NCBI GenBank assembly: GCA_014729675.1
Contig: WJJM01000016.1
Span: 1 to 41,855, forward strand
Origin: Candidatus Woesearchaeota archaeon
Lineage (GTDB): Archaea > Nanobdellota > Nanobdellia > Woesearchaeales > WJKL01
Direction of reading: 5' to 3'
Length of the DNA stretch: 41,855 nt
Part shown: in pieces, positions 29,525 through 37,170 of the stretch
Layout: every line of letters starts with the position of its first letter
Numbering within the stretch: position 1 is the stretch's first letter
Position numbers and translations under genes: made by a program
The notes under the pieces: generated by a model
What the model saw: only the letters and a program-made list of their open reading frames with translations
Told to the model about the DNA's origin: nothing
The model's database searches: none

Positions 29525-30961
29525 ATGATGAAAAAACTAGTTTTAATGTTAAGTTTGATTTTAGTTATGAGTTCTTTTGCTTTTGCAGCTGGAAATGATG
29601 TAAATACTGTGTTGTTATTGCACATGGATGGTGATGAAAGTTCATCTGAACATGTTGCTACAGTACTAAGCGGAGATCCAACATTGGATCCAGGTGAGTA
29701 TAAGTTTACAGGAAGCATGTATTTTGACGGCGACGATTATTTAGAAATACCTGATTCTGATGACTGGAATTTTGATGGAGATAAAACAATTGATTTTTGG
29801 GTTAACTTTGATAATACCAACAATCAAGGTATTTTAGGACAGGGTTATGAAACTACAGTAGGTAAAGCATGGTGGTTTGAGTATTGGGGTGAACTTTATT
29901 TCTATATCCAGACTGGATCTGGTCAAACTCAGAGAGTTTCATTATCAACAACCGGATTTACTCCTACACCAGGAACATGGTATCATGTAGCTGTAACTTA
30001 TGATGAAGATACAGATGAATTAACATTATATCTTGATGGTGCTGAAGAAGATTCATTGACGCAGTCATCATTTTATACTGCCTCTGATGATCCTCTTCAC
30101 ATAGGTACTGCAATAGATGTCGGAGGTCCTGCAGGCGACCCGCCACTGGAAGGTATGTTAGATGAACTTAGAATATCAGATACTGTAAGATGGTCTTCAG
30201 ACTTTTCAGGCAGTCTTCCAAGTTCAGATTATACAGCAGATGGGGATACTGTTCTTCTTTTGAGCTTTGATGGAGATGAAGCAGTTGGTGCTTCAGCTGA
30301 TCATGACGTGACTTTCTATGGAGATGTTCAGTTTGATGCGACAAATGCGCCTACAGGATTTGAAGGAAGCTATAAGTTTGATGGTACAGGAGATTATCTT
30401 GTAATTCCAGATTCAACTGACTTTGATTTCAGCGATGATTTCACAGTTGATATGTGGGTGTATCCGACAACAGTTTCAGAAGATTATCAAGAATTACTTG
30501 TAAGGCAAGGAGCGATGCAAATTGAACTGAACTATAATCAAGTAATAGTTTATCTTGATAATAATGGCGGCGGAGCATGGGAAAGTACAATTACATCAAC
30601 TGGAACATTAAGCGCTAATACATGGGCACACTTGGCAGTTGTAAGAGATGGAAATACAGTTACAATATACAAAGATGGATCAAGTATAGGAAGCGGAAGT
30701 TTCACAGGAAGCATTGATTCATCCAATCCAACTTATGTAGGAGCTTATCCAGGACCAAGTGATTATTTTAATGGGGGCATCACACAACTAAGAGAAAAAG
30801 ATGATGTTGAAATTCCTCCATTAGGAGGGCCGACTGGACCTTATGAAAAAGAACAAGGACCTCAGGGAAATGGAGTTCCAGAGTTCTCATCTATAGGGAT
30901 GGTTCTTGCACTGCTTATAGCTGGATTAGGAATAGTGTTCGTTATAAAGAAAAAACAATAA
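29525..30961 (+). CDS. LamG-repeat surface protein with PEF-CTERM-like anchor
   Basis: A 478-residue exported protein. A signal peptide (KKLVLMLSLILVMSSFAFAA) is followed by two concanavalin-like LamG units: about 25-230 (TVLLLHMDGDESS, YFDGDDYLEIPDSDDWNF, TPTPGTWYHVAVTYDEDTDE, LDELRISDTVRW) and about 235-425 (TVLLLSFDGDEAV, YKFDGTGDYLVIPDSTDFDF, ANTWAHLAVVRDG). The C-terminus is a sorting signal: VPEF (about 451-454), hydrophobic SIGMVLALLIAGLGIVFVI and KKK, the PEF-CTERM pattern cut by archaeosortase. The protein is acidic and Gly/Asp-rich. It probably binds glycans or neighbouring cells; that is inference. Strong SD leader. Confidence 0.92.
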   Translation: MMKKLVLMLSLILVMSSFAFAAGNDVNTVLLLHMDGDESSSEHVATVLSGDPTLDPGEYKFTGSMYFDGDDYLEIPDSDDWNFDGDKTIDFWVNFDNTNNQGILGQGYETTVGKAWWFEYWGELYFYIQTGSGQTQRVSLSTTGFTPTPGTWYHVAVTYDEDTDELTLYLDGAEEDSLTQSSFYTASDDPLHIGTAIDVGGPAGDPPLEGMLDELRISDTVRWSSDFSGSLPSSDYTADGDTVLLLSFDGDEAVGASADHDVTFYGDVQFDATNAPTGFEGSYKFDGTGDYLVIPDSTDFDFSDDFTVDMWVYPTTVSEDYQELLVRQGAMQIELNYNQVIVYLDNNGGGAWESTITSTGTLSANTWAHLAVVRDGNTVTIYKDGSSIGSGSFTGSIDSSNPTYVGAYPGPSDYFNGGITQLREKDDVEIPPLGGPTGPYEKEQGPQGNGVPEFSSIGMVLALLIAGLGIVFVIKKKQ

Positions 30962-31003
30962 ATTTTTTTTATTTTTCTTTTTTTATTTTTCTTTTTTTAT
31001 ATT
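30962..31003. terminator. T-rich convergent terminator
   Basis: Three near-tandem units of TTTTTTATTTTTC follow the LamG stop and run into the last codons of the convergent cyclo-ligase gene, whose Lys-rich end they encode in reverse. It would terminate the plus-strand transcript. Confidence 0.5.
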
Positions 31004-31558
31004 ATAACAATCTTTTTCTGTTATTATCATGTCTAACTTGATATCATGCTTTTCAGAAGGAACTTTTTCTATAAGCTGTCTTTCAAAGGCTAAGGCTATC
31101 TTCAATGTTCTTTTAGATTTTGAGAAAAGCCGGTCATAAAATCCAGCTCCATAACCTAATCTGTTTCCTTTGAGATCAAATGCTATGCCTGGAGCAATAA
31201 CAACATCATGTTCTTTTACATCTAATGTTCTTGTATCTCCCAAGGGTTCGTATATGCCCCACCTGCTCTGCTTCAATCTTTTGATGTCTTTGTGAGAGAT
31301 GTTATAGAGCTCAAGATCCTTGTTTTTTGTTTTAGGCAAAGTCAAAGTCTTGCCAATCTCTAAGATGTCATGGATCATGCCAAAAGTATAGACTTCAGAC
31401 TGAAAAGATGCATAGCAGTTTATGACTGAATTTTTAGATATTTCTTCAAGAGAAAAAAGATTGTTCTTTATATCTCTGCTTAGGCTTAAAATTTCATCTT
31501 CTTCAATATCATCTCTTGAATCTCTTGCTTTTTTCCTAAGCTCTTTTTTTAATGTCAT
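30983..31558 (-). CDS. 5-formyltetrahydrofolate cyclo-ligase
   Basis: Converts 5-formyl-THF to 5,10-methenyl-THF using ATP (MTHFS, also called Fau/YgfA). 191 residues, normal length. Visible motifs: KKELRKKARDSRDD at the start, YEPLGDTR, the APGIAFDLKGNRLGYGAGFY block with its glycine-rich NRLGYGAGFYDR loop, and a C-terminal HDIKLDMIITE. The start overlaps the stop of hisS by 4 nt (ATGA), so the two are cotranscribed and probably share the RHH-linked promoter of hisS. Folate metabolism coupled to histidyl-tRNA charging has no obvious functional logic and may be simple operon packing. Confidence 0.93.
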   Translation of the reverse strand: MTLKKELRKKARDSRDDIEEDEILSLSRDIKNNLFSLEEISKNSVINCYASFQSEVYTFGMIHDILEIGKTLTLPKTKNKDLELYNISHKDIKRLKQSRWGIYEPLGDTRTLDVKEHDVVIAPGIAFDLKGNRLGYGAGFYDRLFSKSKRTLKIALAFERQLIEKVPSEKHDIKLDMIITEKDCYNIKKEK

Positions 31559-32988
31559 AAAAGATCTAAACTTAATTTTTCTTCTTTTCCTGACTTCATA
31601 TCTTTTACTGAGAACAGTCCTGCTTTAAGCTCATCTCCTCCTATGAATATTACTTTTTTTGCATTTAGAGAATTTGCATATTTCATCTGATTTCCTACAT
31701 TTCTTTCATTTAAGTCATATTCAACCTTGTATCTTTTCCTTAGCTGCTTTATGATCTCTAATGATTTTTCTTTTGTATCTCCTATCATGACTACAAAATA
31801 ATCAGGGGCTATGTCTGCTGCGGGAAGAAGGTCTTTTTCTTTTAACAATAATGAAAGAGTGGAGTAGCCCATGCCGAAGCCAGTTGCTGGAGTGGATGCC
31901 CCGTCATAAAGCTCGACAAGATTGTCATATCTTCCACCTCCTGCTAATGCTCTGAACTTCTCCTGCTTATCAAATATCTCAAATACTGTCCCTGTATAAT
32001 AAGCTAAGCCTCTAGCGACAGAGATGTCAAACTTGAAATATCTCTTGTCTATCATGGATGTCACTGCTTTAAGCTCTTCAAGCCCTTCTTTAGCCATCTT
32101 GTTAAGCTTAAGCTTTTCAATATCCTCTAATGTTTTGCATTTTAGGATGTCTCTTATTTTATTGTAGTCTGCCTTTATCCTGCTGAGCTCCTTCTTAAAC
32201 TCTTCGGGAGTTATTTTTGGAGATTTATCTATAATTCTTACAAGCTCTTCAAGCTTGTCTTCTTTTACTATAGACAATAACAAGCCCTGCAATAATTTCC
32301 TGTTGTTTATCTTAACAAAGAAATCTTTATCTGTTAATCCTAATTTTTTTAAGCACTGTATTGCTAAGTTTATGACTTCTGCATCTGAGTTCGGATTCTC
32401 AGAGCCAAAGAGTTCAACAGAAAGCTGATAGAACTCCCTTAATCTTCCTGCCTGAGGCCTTTCATAACGCCACATCCTGTTTAAAGCATACCATTTTACA
32501 GGCTTTGCTATTGATTTCTGCTTTTCAAGGAACATACGGGTTATTGGAACTGTTAGATCAAACCTCAATCCAAATTTTTCGTCTCCTTTCTGCTCCAAAG
32601 TAAAGATTTGCGTCAATATTTCCTGTCCTGATTTTTTAGTCAATAAGTCTAGAGTTTCAAAAGCAGGGCTTTCAACTTCCTGAAAATTGAATGATCTTGC
32701 TGTTTTTCTTAATACAGAGAATATCTGCTCTCTTATAGAATAATCTTCAGGATATAAATCTGATGTTCCTGTTGGTTTTTGGAATGATTCTTTGATTTCT
32801 TTCTGTATCTGTTGTTTAACTTTTTCTGCTTCTTTGAGTTCTAATTTTCCGCCTGCTCCTGTTATTAATCTTCTGACTGCATCCCTTACGCATTCTGAAG
32901 AATTTGGATAGATTCCTTTATCTACTAATGATTTTATCTGTTCTACAAGTCCTTCTGTGAGTCTTATTTGTATTGTTTGCATTACCAT
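31555..32988 (-). CDS. hisS: histidyl-tRNA synthetase with N-terminal ribbon-helix-helix domain
   Basis: Class II synthetase charging tRNA-His. Residues 1 to about 45 form a clear ribbon-helix-helix DNA-binding domain of the CopG/antitoxin kind (MQTIQIRLTEGLVEQIKSLV, NSSECVRDAVRRLI). A Lys/Glu-rich linker (45-70) leads into a full HisRS from KPTGTSDLYPEDY on. Motif 2 is RYERPQAGRLREFYQ (about 174-188), the HisRS signature is ARGLAYYTGTVFE (about 325-337), motif 3 is ALAGGGRYDNLVELYDG onward, and the C-terminal anticodon domain spans 396-477. The reading frame is unbroken, so the fusion is real in this assembly. Short repeats in its own promoter suggest autorepression. It is followed by the cyclo-ligase gene. 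Confidence 0.94.
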   Translation of the reverse strand: MVMQTIQIRLTEGLVEQIKSLVDKGIYPNSSECVRDAVRRLITGAGGKLELKEAEKVKQQIQKEIKESFQKPTGTSDLYPEDYSIREQIFSVLRKTARSFNFQEVESPAFETLDLLTKKSGQEILTQIFTLEQKGDEKFGLRFDLTVPITRMFLEKQKSIAKPVKWYALNRMWRYERPQAGRLREFYQLSVELFGSENPNSDAEVINLAIQCLKKLGLTDKDFFVKINNRKLLQGLLLSIVKEDKLEELVRIIDKSPKITPEEFKKELSRIKADYNKIRDILKCKTLEDIEKLKLNKMAKEGLEELKAVTSMIDKRYFKFDISVARGLAYYTGTVFEIFDKQEKFRALAGGGRYDNLVELYDGASTPATGFGMGYSTLSLLLKEKDLLPAADIAPDYFVVMIGDTKEKSLEIIKQLRKRYKVEYDLNERNVGNQMKYANSLNAKKVIFIGGDELKAGLFSVKDMKSGKEEKLSLDLL

Positions 32989-33022
32989 TGTAATGTATTT
33001 GTAATGTAATTAGTATATAAAA
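32980..33022 (-). promoter_or_regulatory. hisS promoter with repeated operator-like sites
   Basis: The minus-strand TATA (TTTTATATA) is at 33014-33022, 26-34 nt before the ATG (32986-32988). Between them and over the start, the plus strand reads CATTAC (32980-32985), GTAATG (32990-32995) and GTAATG (33001-33006). The last two are part of a perfect 10-bp direct repeat TTGTAATGTA spaced 11 bp, one helical turn, and the first two form a palindrome. This is the pattern of an RHH operator array. Confidence 0.6.
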
Positions 33023-33023
33023 C

Positions 33024-33665
33024 TTATGGTTTTTTTGTTTTATTTGGATATTCGCAATATTTCTTTATGGGGCATTTCCAGCATAATGGAGTTATAGGCC
33101 TGCAGATAGACTGGCCGTGGATGACCATGACTTCGTTGAATATTAACCAATATTTTTTCGGAAGAGTTTTTTCCAAAACTTTCATTGTTTTTTCTGGAGT
33201 AGTTGTTTTTACTATGCCTATCCTGTTTGATATCCTATGGCAATGGGTGTCTATAGGTAGGGCTTGCTTATTGAAGGCATATACCAAAACGCAGCCAGCT
33301 ACTTTATAGCCTACACCTGGAAGCTGTAGAAGTTCCTGCATTGTGTCAGGGACTTTTGAATTGTATTTTTTAATCAAAATGTTTGCTGTCTTTAAGATGT
33401 ATTTTGTCTTTTGGTTATAGTAGACTGTACGTTTTATTATTTTCTTAATATCAGTTGGATCAGCTTTTGCTAATGATTTTAATGTGGGATATTTTTTGAA
33501 GAGTTCTTTTGAAACAGGGATAGTTGCCTTGTCGTTTGCCCTTGCACTTAGTATAGTTGCTATCAATATCTTCCATGGAGTTTTTTTCCTGAACTGGCCC
33601 AGCATGCTTATTCCCTGCTGTTTTGCCAGGGTTTTTAGGATCTTGTCTATAATTTTAATTTTCAT
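33024..33665 (-). CDS. nth: endonuclease III (DNA glycosylase/AP lyase)
   Basis: Repairs oxidised pyrimidines. The 213-residue chain has the family's helix-hairpin-helix ELLQLPGVGYKVAGCVLVY with the catalytic Lys, the catalytic Asp in PIDTHCHRISNRIG, and the C-terminal [4Fe-4S] cluster Cys pattern Cx6Cx2Cx5C (CRPITPLCWKCPIKKYC). The N-terminal ATILSARANDK block matches the usual 'LLSAQ-TD' region. It ends at 33024, just beyond the hisS TATA box, so hisS is not simply read from the nth promoter. A 30-bp palindrome lies in its own promoter. Confidence 0.95.
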   Translation of the reverse strand: MKIKIIDKILKTLAKQQGISMLGQFRKKTPWKILIATILSARANDKATIPVSKELFKKYPTLKSLAKADPTDIKKIIKRTVYYNQKTKYILKTANILIKKYNSKVPDTMQELLQLPGVGYKVAGCVLVYAFNKQALPIDTHCHRISNRIGIVKTTTPEKTMKVLEKTLPKKYWLIFNEVMVIHGQSICRPITPLCWKCPIKKYCEYPNKTKKP

Positions 33666-33673
33666 TTTGTATA

Positions 33674-33703
33674 GTATCGGTTTATGTGGAATTTAGCCGA
33701 TAC
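33674..33703. promoter_or_regulatory. 30-bp inverted repeat between nth and the O-methyltransferase gene
   Basis: GTATCGG (33674-33680) and CCGATAC (33697-33703) are perfect 7-bp inverted arms 16 nt apart, followed by another CGATA. The site covers the minus-strand promoter of nth and lies just upstream of the plus-strand TATA (ATTTAAATAG, 33717-33726). It is a strong candidate operator for both genes. Confidence 0.5.
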
Positions 33704-33747
33704 CGATATTAATAAGATTTAAATAGTAATATAAAAACCTATCTTAT

Positions 33748-34287
33748 ATGGATGTGGTCCCTTATCTTAAAAAGATAGAAAAGTTTGGCAAGGATAATTT
33801 CATGTTCAATATATCAAGGGAAACTGCTGAATTTTTGTCTATACTGAGCAGGTTAAAAAATCCTAAAAAGATATTAGAAGTCGGAACTTCAAACGGCTAT
33901 TCTACAATATGGCTGGCTAAAAGTTGTGATGCTATGATCTGGACGATTGAGATATTAGAGAAGAAATATCCTCTGGCTGTTGAGAATTTTAAGAATCTAA
34001 AATTAGACAAAAGGATCAATGCTATACATGGAGATGCTATTTTGGAAATTCCTAAACTAAAAGGAAAGTTTGATCTTGTTTTTTTGGATGCTGTGAAGAA
34101 GGATTATATCAAATATATTGGATTGATAGAACCTTTATTGGCTAAAGATGCTTTAATTATTGCTGATAATATTGTCTCTCATAAAAAAAGAGCAAGAGAA
34201 TATATTGATTATATGAACAAGAATTATTTTTCAAGTATTATAGATATTGGACAGGGATTGATGGTTAGTTTAAAACATCATCTTTAA
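33748..34287 (+). CDS. class I SAM O-methyltransferase
   Basis: 179 residues, similar to the COMT/CCoAMT-type O-methyltransferases: ILEVGTSNGYSTIWLA (SAM loop), TIEILEKKYPLAVENF, INAIHGDAILEIPKLKGKFD, LVFLDAVKKDYIKY with the metal Asp, and ALIIADNIVSHKKRA. The substrate is unknown. It is leaderless from the TATA at 33717-33726 and shares a divergent promoter region, with its inverted repeat, with nth. The frame-broken TraB-like gene starts 5 nt after its stop. Confidence 0.88.
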   Translation: MDVVPYLKKIEKFGKDNFMFNISRETAEFLSILSRLKNPKKILEVGTSNGYSTIWLAKSCDAMIWTIEILEKKYPLAVENFKNLKLDKRINAIHGDAILEIPKLKGKFDLVFLDAVKKDYIKYIGLIEPLLAKDALIIADNIVSHKKRAREYIDYMNKNYFSSIIDIGQGLMVSLKHHL

Positions 34288-34292
34288 AAATA

Positions 34293-35014
34293 TTGAAAAC
34301 TATATCTTCTTATGGGAAAAGATCTGGTAACATATATCTTATTGGTATGGAACATTTTTATCAAGGAGTTAAGGCTGACTACAATACAGGAAAACCTGTC
34401 ATCAAAAAGGATGATGATGTAAAGGTTGAAGAAAGCCTCTATGATGCGCAAGAAAAAATATACTGCCTTCTTGAAGACCTTATAATAAAAAAAGATCTTA
34501 AACTGATCATAGAGGAGGGCCTTGGACCTGATGAGCTTAGATTTAAAGAAGAATGGATGAAAAAGCAGAGTAATCTTAAAAAGAAAGGCATAAAAAATTA
34601 TTGTTAAAGGATCCAAATGAAACAGGGTATACTGCTATAGAGACATTTATGCCTGATGCATGCAGAGTTTTTGGAGTTGATGATAGTAAAGAGATGAAGC
34701 AGCTGAACAACATAAAAAAGGAAGTTCTGGAAACTGCACTGAAATATATCCCTAAAAAAGAGGATCTTTTGGATACGGTAAAAGTAAGAGATCATGACAA
34801 GGCTGTAGAGATGATCTATGAAAAAAGAAGGAAATTAAATGATGATAGAAGCAGAATATATCTTAAAAAAGGAATAGAAAAAGCTGATTCTTTGGATGAA
34901 AAAAATCTTGCTATAGTCATAGGAGCGGCCCATCTAAAACTTATGGCTGAAGAATATAAGGGAAAAAGAAGGCTATATGTTATAAATACTTGTTCTTATA
35001 AAAAAAGACGTTAG
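34293..35014 (+). pseudogene. TraB-like protein gene interrupted by a frame change
   Basis: Two consecutive frames look like halves of one protein of about 240 residues. The first (34293-34607, TTG start) begins GNIYLIGMEHFYQGVKADY; the second, in the -1 frame and overlapping it, continues TGYTAIETFMPDACRVFGVD and ends AIVIGAAHLKLMAEEYKG. An initial 'IG-EH' and a final 'IGAAH' strand recall the TraB/PrgY family (weak). The break falls at ATA AAA AAT (34590-34598), so one missing A or a -1 slip at A-AAA-AAT restores a single chain (KKGIKKLLLKDP). Sequencing error, a broken gene and programmed frameshifting cannot be told apart here. Confidence 0.6.
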
Positions 35015-35107
35015 AAAGGCTGTAATGCATGAATTTAAGTATATGAATTGTTAAATCCTGGCTTTAGAATACTTTTTACTACTCTTTAGTTGTTACAAAC
35101 CGAAAGA

Positions 35108-35115
35108 TTTATAAA
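35108..35115 (+). promoter_or_regulatory. TATA box of the RHH gene
   Basis: TTTATAAA lies 26-33 nt before the ATG at 35141; leaderless. Confidence 0.5.
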
Positions 35116-35140
35116 GGGGTAATACTTTTTCATACTTGAT

Positions 35141-35299
35141 ATGAAACAAAGGATAACAATATCTGTTGAAGAAGACATGATCATAAATTTAAGAAGATTC
35201 ATGATAGATAATCCGATATTTAGAAACAAGTCTCATGCTGTTGAATATGCTATAGGAAAATTGATTAAAGATAAGAGGGTAAAAAATGATCTCAGATGA
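35141..35299 (+). CDS. small ribbon-helix-helix protein, 52 aa
   Basis: A 52-residue protein with an RHH pattern: strand KQRITISVEEDM, helix IINLRRFMIDN, then NKSHAVEYAIGKLIKDKRV, the typical second helix of CopG-type repressors. The 14-nt overlap with the next gene (ATG at 35286) means translation of the two is coupled. As with most RHH proteins, a role in repressing its own promoter is likely. It is clearly different in sequence from the RHH domain on HisRS. No classical toxin follows; the partner is a putative lipoprotein. Confidence 0.75.
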   Translation: MKQRITISVEEDMIINLRRFMIDNPIFRNKSHAVEYAIGKLIKDKRVKNDLR

Positions 35300-36695
35300 A
35301 AAAAAAGGCATTTTTGAAAAGCTTAACTATAAAGCTATAGCATGGCTTATTGCCGGAACAGCTATGTTTTCTCCTGGGTGCGGCAGCGGAGGAAACAATA
35401 ATGATGATCCTGTAATCAGTACCCAAGAAAAAACTTCTTTAAATGATCCTGTCAGCCCCAGATGGGATGAATGCAAGACAAGAGAAGAAAAAGAAGCCTT
35501 CATAAAGAAGATATTTAAAGATGATCCTATAGATTCGAGAGACTATGATGAAAATTTTAAATGCTGGCATTTTGCCACTTCTATGTTTGCAAATTATAAC
35601 AATAACTCAAGTGAAAAATGGATCAATATTGCAAAAGACGGAAACTGTGATCTTTATGATGCCCATGAATCAAGAAAATTTCCTATAAATCTAGCAGGCA
35701 CTTCAAAAAAAGAATCTGCACATTCAATAAATAGTGTTTTGGTTGGAGATGACCCAACAGATTTTAATGATTATGTGTTCATAGAACCCCAATCAGATGA
35801 TATCATAAGCATAGGAAGCTGGCAGATCCCTGAAACTTGCTTTATAGATATTGTTACAGGATCGGAAAATCCGATAAGATATATAAACGATCCAAGATAT
35901 AGTGGAGACTGTAAGAAAGATGCTTCTTTTGTGATAAAGGATGGAAAGGCGGAATTTTTACCTGTAGGTGAACTTTACAGATATCTGCACAATTCAGTTG
36001 CATCTGGCAAATCATTTGCAGATATTAAAGATATGGAAGATGAAATGTTTGCAACCCATTATGATCTGAATGGAATAGATCTATTTTTTGTCCCTGATGT
36101 TTTTCAAGATGTCAAAGCTCTTTACAATACATGGTTGTATGCATCTGATTTTGGCCACAGGAGTCTTGAAGAAAATATCAATATGATCCTAGATGCTCAG
36201 TCTGAAGAAGGGGATTGTTTTAACAGATCGATAACAAAAGCATATCTGAACAATATTATGGAAAACCCAGATTACAGAGATGGTTCTGCAAGGACTCTTG
36301 AAGAGATATCAAAAGATGAGATGATTGAAATATTGAACATAAGGGGAAAGAATGCTGAGGAACAAAACTTATACAAAAACATACTTGAAACATGGGACTC
36401 TGATGACATGATATGGGATTATCTTGATAATGAAGCTTCTAAAGCGCAATTCTTCCATTTCATGACGCGTTATCTTAAACCTCACATCAATGAGGGTTCA
36501 GAAGTGAATGAAACAGATATGGAGGGGCTGTTCAATCCAGGGGCTGATTCTTCTGTACCTGGTAAATACAGGATGCCGATAAAAAACAAAGAATATGAGG
36601 ATAATGTAAAAATGGCGCTGGAACTGGAAAAAGATATATTTTTTGAAAATAAAGGAAAAGAAAACTTTATCCCTGAAAGAGCATATGAAAAATAA
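35286..36695 (+). CDS. putative lipoprotein with a transglutaminase/papain-like Cys-His domain
   Basis: 469 residues. A hydrophobic N-terminal segment (AIAWLIAGTAMFSPGC) ends in a lipobox-like SPGC followed by Gly/Ser/Asn/Asp-rich linker, suggesting a membrane-anchored exported protein. Residues about 90-170 hold a possible Cys-His-Asp/Glu set: NFKCWHFATSMFANY, then AHSINSVLVGDD and YVFIEPQSDD, reminiscent of transglutaminase-like peptidases; this match is by eye. The C-terminal half is acidic and helical (DEMIEILNIRGKNAEEQNLY). It is coupled to the RHH gene by a 14-nt overlap, so it may be its target. Two small genes follow on the same strand. Confidence 0.65.
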   Translation: MISDEKKGIFEKLNYKAIAWLIAGTAMFSPGCGSGGNNNDDPVISTQEKTSLNDPVSPRWDECKTREEKEAFIKKIFKDDPIDSRDYDENFKCWHFATSMFANYNNNSSEKWINIAKDGNCDLYDAHESRKFPINLAGTSKKESAHSINSVLVGDDPTDFNDYVFIEPQSDDIISIGSWQIPETCFIDIVTGSENPIRYINDPRYSGDCKKDASFVIKDGKAEFLPVGELYRYLHNSVASGKSFADIKDMEDEMFATHYDLNGIDLFFVPDVFQDVKALYNTWLYASDFGHRSLEENINMILDAQSEEGDCFNRSITKAYLNNIMENPDYRDGSARTLEEISKDEMIEILNIRGKNAEEQNLYKNILETWDSDDMIWDYLDNEASKAQFFHFMTRYLKPHINEGSEVNETDMEGLFNPGADSSVPGKYRMPIKNKEYEDNVKMALELEKDIFFENKGKENFIPERAYEK

Positions 36696-36718
36696 AAACT
36701 ATGAAAAGGTGATATGAT

Positions 36719-37132
36719 ATGGATGTCCAAGGAATACCTAAGGATATATCAGGAATATTTTTTGAACTCATACATTGTATGAGACTGGATGAGGCTGATT
36801 TTAGAATGTTCTATGAAGGAGGGATTGAGCTTTTAGATGAAGGAAGATTAGATGATGCTTATAAGATACTTGACTATACAAGAGACTGTTCAAAAGGCAT
36901 AGACCAAAGATTAAATGATTATTCTACGATGTACAGCAGTTTTGCCAAAGGATTTATCCAGAAAAGGAATAATATGGAGATTGAAAGAAGCTTAAAAGAC
37001 AAGATAGCTGATTCTGTCCATAAATGCCTTAGAAAATACAAAGATGATTCACTTGAGCAGGATATAGAGACAATGTCAGCAAATCTTGGAATCCATGAAT
37101 ATATCACCAAAAAGATCGGCACAAGAGAATAG
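36719..37132 (+). CDS. hypothetical protein, 137 aa
   Basis: Not recognised. A helical protein (FFELIHCMRLDEADFRMFYE, LLDEGRLDDAYKILDYTRDC) with a TPR-like feel in the first half and a charged second half (KIADSVHKCLRKYKDDSLEQ). SD GGTGAT (36709-36714) lies 4 nt before the ATG. It is 23 nt after the lipoprotein gene and probably in the same operon. No signal or membrane segment. Confidence 0.62.
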   Translation: MDVQGIPKDISGIFFELIHCMRLDEADFRMFYEGGIELLDEGRLDDAYKILDYTRDCSKGIDQRLNDYSTMYSSFAKGFIQKRNNMEIERSLKDKIADSVHKCLRKYKDDSLEQDIETMSANLGIHEYITKKIGTRE

Positions 37133-37170
37133 ACCATCAGCTTTATAAATGACTTTTTATTACATATTAC

